DNA of 13,228 nucleotides. Origin: CAZOKH01 sp964580315. GTDB lineage: Bacteria; Chloroflexota; Anaerolineae; Anaerolineales; Anaerolineaceae. A program made the translations under genes and the position numbers. Shown here piece after piece: positions 1 to 6,471 of this stretch. The notes under the pieces are model-generated. The model ran no database searches and had not been told where the DNA came from. It saw only the letters and a list, made by a program, of their open reading frames with translations. The stretch lies in NCBI GenBank assembly GCA_964580315.1, contig CAZOKH010000094.1:1-13228 (forward strand). The letters are read 5' to 3'. Every line of letters starts with the position of its first letter. Position 1 is the stretch's first letter.

Positions 1-670
1 CTTTATTCAACCAGTGCAACAGAGCATCATCATGATCTGAAAAATCACGGTTATCTACATAAGCGAGTTCTGACATTCTTTTTGTGGAGGGGAAATTTAA
101 ACCTCCACTTCTTGCTCTGGTAAGTTCTTCTTCCGCAACTTGAATAATTTTTTCCTGTGGTGGAATTTCAATGTTAAATCCCAGTTCTTCGAGAATTTGA
201 GTTTTTGAAAACTCGATTTCTTGTTTTATTAGTTCATTATCAGTAATTACTGATATTTCTTCAAGTTCTTCGAGGTTAAATAAGACTTTTGCAGCTCTGA
301 GCCAGCTAGAATTATTCTGGATAATTAATCCATGCAATGAGCCATCAGACATTCTTAATAGTATTAATATGTCCTCCGGTTCGGCAAAATTGATAAAGTC
401 TCCACAATAATACAGTCGCCATTCGCTCCTTCCTGTACGATCATAACTTTTAGCTCTTGCATCATAAAATTTTATTCGATCTGTAGAATGCGTAATCTCT
501 TTATCATCCGCTAAATAGTGCCATGTTATTTCTCCTTCATACGCCCCGTCAAAGAATTCTATAAATCTTTGAACTCCATTAAATTCGTGCTGATGAGAAC
601 CCCTTCCAAATATATCAACACGGGCGATTCTCTTGTATGCAACTGATCTGAATACATTTTTTAGATTCAT
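1..670 (-). CDS. EcoRII-like type II restriction endonuclease, C-terminus beyond window edge
   Basis: An open frame runs from an ATG at 670 to the window edge without a stop, giving 223 residues of an incomplete protein. The N-terminal part has QHEFNGVQRF (about 31-40), YDARAKSYDRTGRSEWRLYY (about 76-95) and a hydrophobic stretch DILILLRMSDGSLHGLII. These resemble the effector-like N-terminal domain of a family of EcoRII-type endonucleases. From about residue 194, FPSTKRMSELAY followed by a DHDDALLHWL segment matches the start of the EcoRII C-terminal catalytic domain. The PD-(D/E)xK catalytic residues would lie outside the window. It is the last visible gene of a minus-strand operon after a C5-methyltransferase and a glycosylase. 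A second ATG at 676, directly after the glycosylase stop, is in frame; 670 is preferred because a GGA lies 9 bases upstream. Family assignment is by recalled similarity, so specificity is unknown; a CCNGG-related site would fit the family. Confidence 0.75.
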   Translation of the reverse strand, partial: MNLKNVFRSVAYKRIARVDIFGRGSHQHEFNGVQRFIEFFDGAYEGEITWHYLADDKEITHSTDRIKFYDARAKSYDRTGRSEWRLYYCGDFINFAEPEDILILLRMSDGSLHGLIIQNNSSWLRAAKVLFNLEELEEISVITDNELIKQEIEFSKTQILEELGFNIEIPPQEKIIQVAEEELTRARSGGLNFPSTKRMSELAYVDNRDFSDHDDALLHWLNK

Positions 671-676
671 TTTCAT

Positions 677-1372
677 CTATCCGTTTTGAAATTTGGTTTC
701 CCGTTTAAATGTGCAAAATTCGATATTGATTGGACAGGAGATGCAGTCAGGCTTCTTTTTGCAAACAAGCATCGTAAAATCCAAAATTGCATAATTGAAG
801 TTTTTCCAGTTTTTCTCTGGGGTGATTAAATCAGCAATATTTTTTAACCACTTTTTCCTTCTAGTTTCCCCATCCATCTTGTTCCCTGTAATGCGACAAA
901 TAAACCGTACGATATTTGCATCAACTATAACACTTCTCTTCCCACCCATAAAACCCAACCACGCTGCAGCAGCGTAATCACCAACACCCGGTATCTTCTT
1001 AAGTTTTTCAATTTCATCAGGTATGTTATTGTCGTTGAGAACTAAATACTCCCCTAGTTTTTTTAATAACGGTGCGCGCCATTTTAAACCTAAAGGGTAA
1101 ATAATCTGTTCGATCTTTTCTACTGGCGCTGTTGCGAGATCAAGCGGATTTTTAAAGGTTTCAATAAAACTTGTATAAATTGGGACAACATTATCTGCCC
1201 TGGTTCTCTGTAATAAAATCTCAGCAATTAAACCGTGCCAAGGTTTTTCCGCATTTCGCCATGGATAACTCTGATAATTTTTTATTCCCCAGTGGGTGAG
1301 TATTCTGCTGATTTCTCGAGCAACCGTGGGGTGAAGTACTTTTCTTTCGCTGGTATCGGGTTCAATAAGCAT
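677..1372 (-). CDS. Mig-like thymine-DNA glycosylase (T:G mismatch repair, HhH-GPD family)
   Basis: This 231-residue protein belongs to the endonuclease III/MutY superfamily. It shows YPWRN near residue 37, AEILLQRTRADNV (50-62), a helix-hairpin-helix KIPGVGDYAAAA, the catalytic aspartate in VDANIVR, and four cysteines spaced C-X5-C-X2-C-X6-C near the C-terminus that should bind a 4Fe-4S cluster. In the hairpin a tyrosine sits where endonuclease III has its catalytic lysine, and VDAN replaces VDTH. Both are traits of the archaeal Mig T:G glycosylase rather than of the AP lyases. MutY's extra C-terminal domain is absent. Its position between a C5-methyltransferase and a restriction enzyme fits a role in repairing T:G mismatches from deaminated 5-methylcytosine. 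The only ATG start lies 91 bases inside the methyltransferase gene in another frame, so translation is probably coupled. An A:G (MutY-like) activity is the main alternative. Confidence 0.85.
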   Translation of the reverse strand: MLIEPDTSERKVLHPTVAREISRILTHWGIKNYQSYPWRNAEKPWHGLIAEILLQRTRADNVVPIYTSFIETFKNPLDLATAPVEKIEQIIYPLGLKWRAPLLKKLGEYLVLNDNNIPDEIEKLKKIPGVGDYAAAAWLGFMGGKRSVIVDANIVRFICRITGNKMDGETRRKKWLKNIADLITPEKNWKNFNYAILDFTMLVCKKKPDCISCPINIEFCTFKRETKFQNG

Positions 1373-2304
1373 TGAATTATTTCTTTTGCGATTTTCTCAA
1401 CTACAGGGACGACAACAGAATTGCCGAATTGTTTATACGATCTGGTATCACTACATACGATTTTATAACTTTCCGGGAATCCCATTAAACGCGCGCATTC
1501 ACGAGGAGTGAGGCGACGAGGATTTTTACCTGTTTGAGGAATTAATACTTCTGAACCGTCTTTATAATAACGTGCACTGAGAGTCCGTGCTATTCCATCT
1601 AAATCGGTAAGACCAAAACCAAAACCATTTCCTTTTGCTTTATGCTTTTCTGCATAGTTTTGTAAATAAATCCAAAGATTGTCAGTTAAAGTATATTTTT
1701 CGCTAACATTATCTTCTAATATATCTCTAAATTTCGGTTTAAGATCGGGGAGAATGGGAAATTCAAAGTTTACGGGTTCGCGAAAGCCGACAATGTATAT
1801 ACGTTCTCTGTGCTGGGGCACTAGAGTACGTGCATCCAGGACTTTGTAATAAATACGATAATTTAGGTCATTCTCTAGAGTATGTTTAATAACTTTAAAA
1901 GTCTTTCCCTTATCGTGATTTACGAGGTTTTTAACATTTTCTAGCAGAAATGCTTTTGGGCGTTTATGATCGATAATTCTAGCCACATCAAAAAATAGTG
2001 TCCCCTGAGTAGCATGTTTAAAACCATGTGAATTTCCAAGAGCATTATTTTTACTAACACCTGCAATACTAAAAGGCTGGCATGGAAAACCCGCAGTTAA
2101 GATATCATGGTCTGGGATTTCAACAGCCTCAATCTTTGTAATATCTCCAGCAGGCTTTTCACCGAAATTTGCTTCATAGGTTTTCTGTGCCATTTCATCC
2201 CATTCAGATGAATAAACACATTTCGCTCCGAAATTCTCGAAAGCGAGTCGTATTCCACCTATACCTGCAAAAAGGTCAATAAAGGTAATACAATTTTCTT
2301 TCAT
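1282..2304 (-). CDS. DNA (cytosine-5-)-methyltransferase of a type II restriction-modification system
   Basis: The 340-residue protein has the C5-methyltransferase motifs in the usual order. Motif I is FIDLFAGIGGIRLAF (8-22), binding S-adenosylmethionine. Motif IV is GFPCQPFS with catalytic Cys75. Motif VI is LENVKNL (Glu122), motif VIII is QHRERIYIVGF (164-174), motif IX is RRLTPRECARLMGFP (263-277) and motif X is QFGNSVVVPVV (292-302). The target-recognition region between VIII and IX contains GNGFGFG and ARTLSARYYKDGSEVLI-type sequence, which recalls Dcm/EcoRII/SsoII-type enzymes; CCNGG-like specificity is inference only. It protects host DNA from the endonuclease encoded two genes downstream. 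About 28 residues after motif X are unusual and are the part that overlaps the glycosylase gene, so that tail may exist mainly because of the overlap. Base composition is AT-rich compared with the genes to the right, which suggests horizontal acquisition. Confidence 0.96.
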   Translation of the reverse strand: MKENCITFIDLFAGIGGIRLAFENFGAKCVYSSEWDEMAQKTYEANFGEKPAGDITKIEAVEIPDHDILTAGFPCQPFSIAGVSKNNALGNSHGFKHATQGTLFFDVARIIDHKRPKAFLLENVKNLVNHDKGKTFKVIKHTLENDLNYRIYYKVLDARTLVPQHRERIYIVGFREPVNFEFPILPDLKPKFRDILEDNVSEKYTLTDNLWIYLQNYAEKHKAKGNGFGFGLTDLDGIARTLSARYYKDGSEVLIPQTGKNPRRLTPRECARLMGFPESYKIVCSDTRSYKQFGNSVVVPVVEKIAKEIIQCLLNPIPAKEKYFTPRLLEKSAEYSPTGE

Positions 2305-2322
2305 TTTAGTAACCCGATAAAT

Positions 2323-2334
2323 AACAAATTTGTT
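2323..2334. promoter_or_regulatory. 12-bp perfect palindrome in methyltransferase leader, possible operator
   Basis: The sequence AACAAATTTGTT is a perfect palindrome lying between the probable -10 box and the methyltransferase start. It is where a repressor of the operon would act. In AT-rich DNA a palindrome of this size can arise by chance, and no controller-protein gene is visible in the window. Confidence 0.25.
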
Positions 2335-2345
2335 CGAGTAATTAA

Positions 2346-2351
2346 ATTATA
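2346..2351 (-). promoter_or_regulatory. Probable -10 box of the restriction-modification operon
   Basis: A perfect TATAAT reads on the minus strand 41 bases upstream of the methyltransferase ATG, in a strongly AT-rich leader. The hexamer 17 bases further upstream, TGATCA, is a poor -35 match, so the promoter call rests on the -10 box and its placement. Confidence 0.45.
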
Positions 2352-2396
2352 CAACAATGAAAAAATTCTGATCATTCAGGAAAGAATATTCAAAAA

Positions 2397-2834
2397 TTAT
2401 AACAGGCAACTCTTCACCCAGTCCAAATTCAACTGGGCGCAGCGCTGTGCCAGGCGTTGATCAGCCGTCCACAGGGCGCAGTCCAGCGCCTCAGCCAGCG
2501 CCAGGTACTGCGCGTCATACGCTTTGGAGTGCCCCAACTGCTCAGCCCAGTGCAGCGCCCGGCGGTGCAGCTCGCCGTTGGGCGGCGCTTCTTCAATGCC
2601 CAGCGCCTCAATGTGCCCCAGGGCGGCGCTGCATTCGGGCGCGGTGAGCATTTTGGCGTGCACCGCCCAGCGCAAACCCGAAACGATTTCATAGCTCCAC
2701 AAAGCCGGGGCGAACAGCTTGATGCCGCTGGTTTTGAAGAAATCCATGCAGTCAAACGATTGCTGCGAGTAGGGCAGCGGTAAAATCAACGCCAGGACGA
2801 GGTTGGCGTCGGTCACGGCGGTGTCAGCATTCAA
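2397..2834 (-). CDS. vapC: PIN-domain toxin, VapC-like ribonuclease
   Basis: This 145-residue protein has the PIN-domain acidic set: Asp9 in VTDANLVLAL, Glu49 in SYEIVSGL, Asp107 in AYDAQYLALAE and Asp125 in TADQRL. These coordinate the metal used to cleave RNA. Its length and the spacing of these residues fit VapC toxins. The start is a TTG that overlaps the stop of the upstream antitoxin gene in a TTGA, and the frame is closed by a TGA just upstream, so TTG is the earliest possible start. A GGGG-rich stretch precedes it. The overlap implies translational coupling, which keeps toxin output tied to antitoxin. The stop sits exactly where the DNA turns AT-rich. The RNA target cannot be read from the sequence. 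Confidence 0.88.
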   Translation of the reverse strand: MNADTAVTDANLVLALILPLPYSQQSFDCMDFFKTSGIKLFAPALWSYEIVSGLRWAVHAKMLTAPECSAALGHIEALGIEEAPPNGELHRRALHWAEQLGHSKAYDAQYLALAEALDCALWTADQRLAQRCAQLNLDWVKSCLL

Positions 2835-3139
2835 GCTTCACCCCGCCAGATGCGTTGATTTTCTTCGTCGCGTTCCCGGCGGATTTCCTCCAGCGGACTG
2901 CTGTTTAAAAGGCCGCCGCGGGCCTGCACCACTGCCCGCAGGGCGGAAAGGTTTTTGAGGGCGCGGGTGCGCTGCTGGCGCAGCAAATCGCCCTCGGCAT
3001 TCAAAGACTGCAGCCCGGCATTGATCAACCGCCGGGTAACCTCGGAGATGCTGCGCCCCTCTTTTTTGGCAATGGAAGCCAGCTTGCGGTGCTGCTCCGG
3101 CTCCAGCAGAATTTGCGCGCGGTACATTCTTTCGCTCAT
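2831..3139 (-). CDS. vapB: Ribbon-helix-helix antitoxin of the VapBC-like pair
   Basis: The 102-residue protein begins with MYRAQILLEPEQHRKLASIA followed by GRSISEVTRRLINAGL. This is the beta-strand, helix, helix pattern of CopG/Arc-type DNA-binding antitoxins (about residues 5-45). The rest is charged and probably helical, ends in EEIRRERDEENQRIWRGEA, and would be the segment that embraces and inhibits the PIN toxin. A clear Shine-Dalgarno AGGAG lies 6 bases before the ATG. It is transcribed first, overlapping the toxin by 4 bases, and has a TATAAT box and an inverted repeat upstream, consistent with autorepression of the operon. Confidence 0.85.
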   Translation of the reverse strand: MSERMYRAQILLEPEQHRKLASIAKKEGRSISEVTRRLINAGLQSLNAEGDLLRQQRTRALKNLSALRAVVQARGGLLNSSPLEEIRRERDEENQRIWRGEA

Positions 3140-3162
3140 AAATCGCTCCTGTTTCCATCCCT

Positions 3163-3187
3163 ATTATACACCTGTATGTGTAGGTGT
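3163..3187 (-). promoter_or_regulatory. Promoter -10 box and overlapping operator of the toxin-antitoxin operon
   Basis: On the minus strand a perfect TATAAT occupies 3168-3163, 24 bases upstream of the antitoxin ATG. Touching it, 3168-3187 forms an inverted repeat with 6-bp perfect arms, ACACCT and AGGTGT, separated by 8 bases. An operator abutting the -10 box is what an autorepressing ribbon-helix-helix antitoxin needs. No good -35 hexamer was found. The repeat and box are seen directly; binding by the antitoxin is inferred. Confidence 0.6.
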
Positions 3188-3254
3188 AGTATACCAACGT
3201 CCATTTAAGCCAAGTTGAGCTGAATGTGAAACCTTATCAAACACCCCCACCCAG

Positions 3255-3291
3255 CCTCCCCCAAAATCCAAAATACGGATTTTATGGGAGG
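3255..3291 (-). terminator. Large hairpin downstream of holA, possible terminator
   Basis: Two 15-base arms (3255-3269 and 3277-3291) pair at 13 of 15 positions around a 7-base loop: CCTCCC and AAAATCC pair with GGATTTT and GGGAGG, with two mismatches between. It lies 16 bases past the holA stop. No run of T follows on the minus strand, so it may be a processing or barrier hairpin, not a classic intrinsic terminator. Confidence 0.4.
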
Positions 3292-3306
3292 AGAATATTG
3301 TGTTAT

Positions 3307-4347
3307 TTACAACTCCGGGATCAGCAAATCGAGCGACAGGTCGTAATCCATGCGGCTGGTTTTCTGGGCTTCGTCCATGCGCAGCAGCCAGCGGTAGATG
3401 TCTTTGAGCTGCTCAAAGCTGAAGCGCCGCGCCTGGGCAAACACCTTGTCGGCCACAAAGTGATTGGTGGCGGTTTCCTGCTCAAATTCATCCAGCCCGC
3501 CGCCTTCTTCCATCACCTCGCGGGCTTGCAGCAGCAGGCGGAACTGGCGCACCACCATGGGGAACACCCGCTCGGGGTCTTCCTGCCGCAGCAGCTCGTG
3601 CAGCATGTGCTGGGCGCTGCCGCGGCTGCCCTGCGCCATGGCGTCGACCAGTTGAAACACGTCTGACTGGCCGGTGGAAGCGGTCAGCAGATCCACGTCG
3701 GCGGCGGCCACCGGGCGGGCGCGGTTTGTGTAGGTGAGCAGTTTTTCAATTTCGCGGCTTGCCAGGCGCGTGTCATCGCCCACGCAGGCGGCCAGGGCCT
3801 GGGCGGCGTCGGGGGCAAACTTGCCGCCCTGCGCCGCGGCTTCGCGCTGAATCCAGGCGGCCAGCTCGCCTTTGCGCGGCAGCAAAAATTCAACCATGCG
3901 GGCGCGCTCGGGCTGCTGTTTCAGCCATTTGCGCAGCCAGTGATTGCCGTGCAGGGCTTCCCACACAAAGGTCCACTGCCCGTTGAACTTGCGATTTTTG
4001 CCCTGGTCTTCAATCAGCAGCGCCAGGGTGGTGGTGGGCGGCAGTTCGTCGAGGAACTGCACAAAGCGCTCGCGTCTGGCTTTGTTGCTTTCGCCTTCCA
4101 GCCCGGTTAATGGATGCGCCAGAATTACCAGGCGGCGTTCGGCCAAAAACGGTACGGCGCCGGCTGCCATGCGCAAATCGTCCAGGCTGCTGCTGCGCCC
4201 GTCGAGCCGGGTGGTGTTGAGGTCGTTCATGGCGGGGTCGCTGCCGGGGGTAAACACCTGTTCCATCAAGTCGCGCGCGCAGTAGCGCAGCATTGAAAAT
4301 TCATCGTTGCCGTGCAAAATCAGGATGGATGGCGGGTTGGTCGTCAT
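3307..4347 (-). CDS. holA: DNA polymerase III subunit delta
   Basis: The 346-residue product fits the delta subunit of the clamp loader, the part that opens the beta sliding clamp during replication. The N-terminus has SILILHGNDEFSMLRYCARDL, typical of the degenerate AAA+ domain that lacks a working P-loop. MAAGAVPFLAERRLVILAHP and later LLPRKGELAAWIQREAAAQG, DDTRLASREIEKLL and DVFQLVDAMAQGS follow in the family order. The C-terminal collar domain includes PMVVRQFRLLLQAREV. The start is taken at the ATG for MTTNPPS. The frame stays open a further 78 codons, but that stretch overlaps the neighbouring DUF6391 gene, is rich in Pro, Arg and Gln, and has no family likeness. The gene begins 8 bases after that neighbour's stop, so the two form an operon. 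A good Shine-Dalgarno is not evident. Confidence 0.9.
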   Translation of the reverse strand: MTTNPPSILILHGNDEFSMLRYCARDLMEQVFTPGSDPAMNDLNTTRLDGRSSSLDDLRMAAGAVPFLAERRLVILAHPLTGLEGESNKARRERFVQFLDELPPTTTLALLIEDQGKNRKFNGQWTFVWEALHGNHWLRKWLKQQPERARMVEFLLPRKGELAAWIQREAAAQGGKFAPDAAQALAACVGDDTRLASREIEKLLTYTNRARPVAAADVDLLTASTGQSDVFQLVDAMAQGSRGSAQHMLHELLRQEDPERVFPMVVRQFRLLLQAREVMEEGGGLDEFEQETATNHFVADKVFAQARRFSFEQLKDIYRWLLRMDEAQKTSRMDYDLSLDLLIPEL

Positions 4348-4355
4348 GGTTGGTT

Positions 4356-4874
4356 TCACATGCTGGTGAAAACGCGGTGGGCAATAAGCCTGCCGCGGCG
4401 GTTTTGCATCACGCGCACCACGTGCAGGCTGCCGGGGTCGGGCAGGGTGGTGAGGTTGCGCTGCAGCCAGGGGCCCAGCGGTTTGGTCAGCAGCATGGCC
4501 GCGGCTGCCAGCACGGCCGCCAGGGGGGCGCGGCTGGCGCGGCTTTTCAGGCTGCCGTCGCTGCCCAGCATGCCCAGCCACACGCCGCCGCCGGCTGCCA
4601 GCGCCGAGGCTGCCAGGTTGGTGCCGCAGTTGGGCTGAAAGGCCAATTTATGTTCGCCGGCGCGCAGGCGCGCCAGGGCTTCTTCCACGGCCTGCTGCAC
4701 GTCTTCAATATCCACTTCGCCCAAAATCCAAAATCCCATCAGGTCTGAATAGCCGGCCAGCACGCGCCCGGGGCGCAGCCGTCCCAGCACGTGCAGGGTG
4801 GCGTGTTCCAGCGCGTGGTTGCGGCGCACGTGGCTGACAGGTTGGTTGGCGAACAATTTCACAATTGGGTTCAT
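4356..4874 (-). CDS. DUF6391-family protein of unknown function
   Basis: The 172-residue protein carries the signature RRNHALEHATLHVL near the N-terminus (about 17-30), then AGYSDLMGFWILGEVDIEDV, a helical segment EEALARLRAGEHKLAF and NCGTNLAASALAAGGG. I recognise this as the DUF6391 type known in cyanobacteria and Chloroflexota, from memory. The segments AASALAAGGGVWLGML and APLAAVLAAAAMLL are hydrophobic enough to be membrane-associated, so an inner-membrane location is plausible. The His/Glu motif could bind metal or be catalytic, but no reaction is known. The start is supported by AAGGA 6 bases upstream of the ATG. It is transcribed with holA just downstream. The function in relation to replication is unclear and may be coincidental. 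Confidence 0.75.
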   Translation of the reverse strand: MNPIVKLFANQPVSHVRRNHALEHATLHVLGRLRPGRVLAGYSDLMGFWILGEVDIEDVQQAVEEALARLRAGEHKLAFQPNCGTNLAASALAAGGGVWLGMLGSDGSLKSRASRAPLAAVLAAAAMLLTKPLGPWLQRNLTTLPDPGSLHVVRVMQNRRGRLIAHRVFTSM

Positions 4875-4964
4875 TAATTTTCCTTACCCCCATCCTGAAA
4901 ATACACCGTGCATGGGGATGGATTTATTTTACCCCATTCGATTCGGCTGATGGTTAAAGAAGGG

Positions 4965-4988
4965 GGGACGGCCCAATAATTCCGTCCC
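4965..4988 (-). terminator. Hairpin downstream of the histidine kinase gene, probable terminator
   Basis: A perfect 7-bp stem (GGGACGG with CCGTCCC) around a 10-base loop lies 41 bases past the histidine kinase stop. On the minus strand it is followed by a C-rich stretch and then TTCTTT, a weak T-tract. It likely ends the two-component operon before the DUF6391-holA promoter region. Confidence 0.5.
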
Positions 4989-5029
4989 TCTGGCAGTGAT
5001 TGATGCTGCGCGGCTGAAAGGCGGGCCGG

Positions 5030-6469
5030 TCAGGATAGAACTTCATCCGCCAGGTTTTTCTTTTGCGCTGAAATTGCGGCGGCCGGGTGCATCGGCAGGT
5101 GAATGCGCAAACTGGTGCCTTTGCCCAGGGTTGACTGTGCGTCGATGCTGCCGCCCTGCGCCTCAACCAGGGCTTTGGCAATGGCCAGCCCCAGGCCCGA
5201 TTCGCCGGTTTCGGTGTGGCGCGATTTGTCGGCGCGGTAGAAACGGTTGAACACCAGCGGCAGGTCTTCTTCGGAGATGCCGCTGCCGGTGTCGTCCACC
5301 GACAGGATGATGCTGCTGTCTTCCTGGCTGGCGTTGAGCGAGATTTTTCCACCAGAAGGCGTGTAGCGCATGGAATTGCTGAGCAGGTTGCACAGCACCT
5401 GGATCATGCGCGCTTCGTCTACAAAGACGGACGGCAGGTTGGCATCGGCATTCAGTTCGAGCTGCACTTCCTGCTGGTCGGCGCGCTGCCGGTAGGGTGC
5501 AATGGCGCGCTCGAGGATGGAGCGCGGCGAAATTGCCTGGGGGTGCACGGGCAGTTCGCCGGCGTCAGCCTGCGAGAGCGTGCGCAGGTCGATCACCAGG
5601 TTTTCGAGGCGTTCAATTTCCTGGTAAATCACATCCAACCGTTCGGGGGTGGGCGCCAGCACGCCGTCGCGCATCGATTCGATGTAGCCGCCGATCACCA
5701 TCAAGGGCGTGCGCAGGTCGTGGGCAATGTCGGCGGTCATCTGGCGGCGCAGGCGGTTCACTTCGTCCACTTCACGGCTCATGCTGTTGAAAGCTGTCAC
5801 CAGTTGGCCAATTTCATCTTCTGAATTGACTGCAACCTGCTGCTCATTTTGCCCCTTGGCAAAGGTTTGCGTGGCGGCCGTCAGCGCCTTGAGCGGGCGG
5901 GTGAGGCTGCGCGCCAGCACCATGCCGATGATCACGGCAATGCACACGGCTGCCAGCCCGCCGGTCAGCAGGGCGTTGCTGGTGCGCTGCAGGAAGAGCG
6001 ATTCTTCCGGGTAGAACGGCAGGGGCCTGTCGCGGGTGATGATGGTTCCCACCATTTGCCCGTTCACTGTAACCGGGGAGCCTTTGCTCAACATTTCGGC
6101 TGAAACAGCGGCGCCAACCGGAAAATCGGGTTCAAAGGGAATGATCACCTGGTTGTTGGTATCTACCAAGATGAAGAAATTGTGGCGGTCTCTTGCGACA
6201 GTGTTTTCGCTGCCGTCCTCTGCCACGGGTTCGGGCGGCGGACCCGGGAATTTTGTCAGTATGAAATCCTGGATTCCATCCCAGGAACCGTTGTTTTGGT
6301 AATAATCTGCAAATTCTGATTCGATGCTTCTCTTTTGCTGGTCGATGATCAGCCGGTTTAAACGCTCGCGGCTGGCATAACTCATATACAGGTAAACCAG
6401 TAAGGCTGTGGTGACGGCCACAAAAACAAAAGCCAGGCTTAATTTCCAGACCAGGGATAATCGTTTCAT
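5030..6469 (-). CDS. Membrane sensor histidine kinase of a two-component system
   Basis: The 479-residue kinase has a first transmembrane helix at about 10-30, an extracytoplasmic sensor region (31-165), a second helix at about 166-187, a HAMP linker (188-240), and a HisKA domain with the phospho-acceptor His250 in ADIAHDLRTPLMVIGGY. The ATPase domain has an N-box QVLCNLLSNSMRYTPSGG, a G1 box VDDTGSGIS, an F-box VFNRFYRAD and a G2 box SGLGLAIAKAL. It should autophosphorylate at His250 and pass the phosphate to the response regulator encoded 2 bases upstream in the same operon. The sensor region contains FFILVDTNNQVIIPFEP, suggestive of a PAS-like or PDC-like fold, but no ligand can be named. 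The start is the ATG just after the regulator stop. Confidence 0.95.
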   Translation of the reverse strand: MKRLSLVWKLSLAFVFVAVTTALLVYLYMSYASRERLNRLIIDQQKRSIESEFADYYQNNGSWDGIQDFILTKFPGPPPEPVAEDGSENTVARDRHNFFILVDTNNQVIIPFEPDFPVGAAVSAEMLSKGSPVTVNGQMVGTIITRDRPLPFYPEESLFLQRTSNALLTGGLAAVCIAVIIGMVLARSLTRPLKALTAATQTFAKGQNEQQVAVNSEDEIGQLVTAFNSMSREVDEVNRLRRQMTADIAHDLRTPLMVIGGYIESMRDGVLAPTPERLDVIYQEIERLENLVIDLRTLSQADAGELPVHPQAISPRSILERAIAPYRQRADQQEVQLELNADANLPSVFVDEARMIQVLCNLLSNSMRYTPSGGKISLNASQEDSSIILSVDDTGSGISEEDLPLVFNRFYRADKSRHTETGESGLGLAIAKALVEAQGGSIDAQSTLGKGTSLRIHLPMHPAAAISAQKKNLADEVLS

Positions 6470-6471
6470 TT

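Noticed and set aside
2838..3197. Alternative 119-residue frame over the antitoxin gene
   Set aside because: Pro/Gly/Arg-rich shadow of the ribbon-helix-helix gene, and it would start inside the promoter/operator.
4348..4581. N-terminal extension of holA by 78 codons
   Set aside because: It overlaps the DUF6391 gene in another frame, is a low-complexity Pro/Arg/Gln stretch typical of GC-rich shadow frames, and the remaining 346 residues already match the usual delta length.
4720..4740. Short match between the DUF6391 coding region and the hairpin at 3260 (CCCAAAATCCAAAAT)
   Set aside because: One copy is in conserved coding sequence and only about 15 bases are shared, so a chance match is more likely than a repeat family.
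4905..4935. TAAAAT as a -10 box for the DUF6391-holA operon
   Set aside because: No -35 hexamer at a suitable distance; the promoter is probably here but cannot be placed.
5216..5824. 202-residue plus-strand frame antisense to the histidine kinase
   Set aside because: Shadow frame with His/Val/Gln bias; the opposite strand encodes all kinase motifs.
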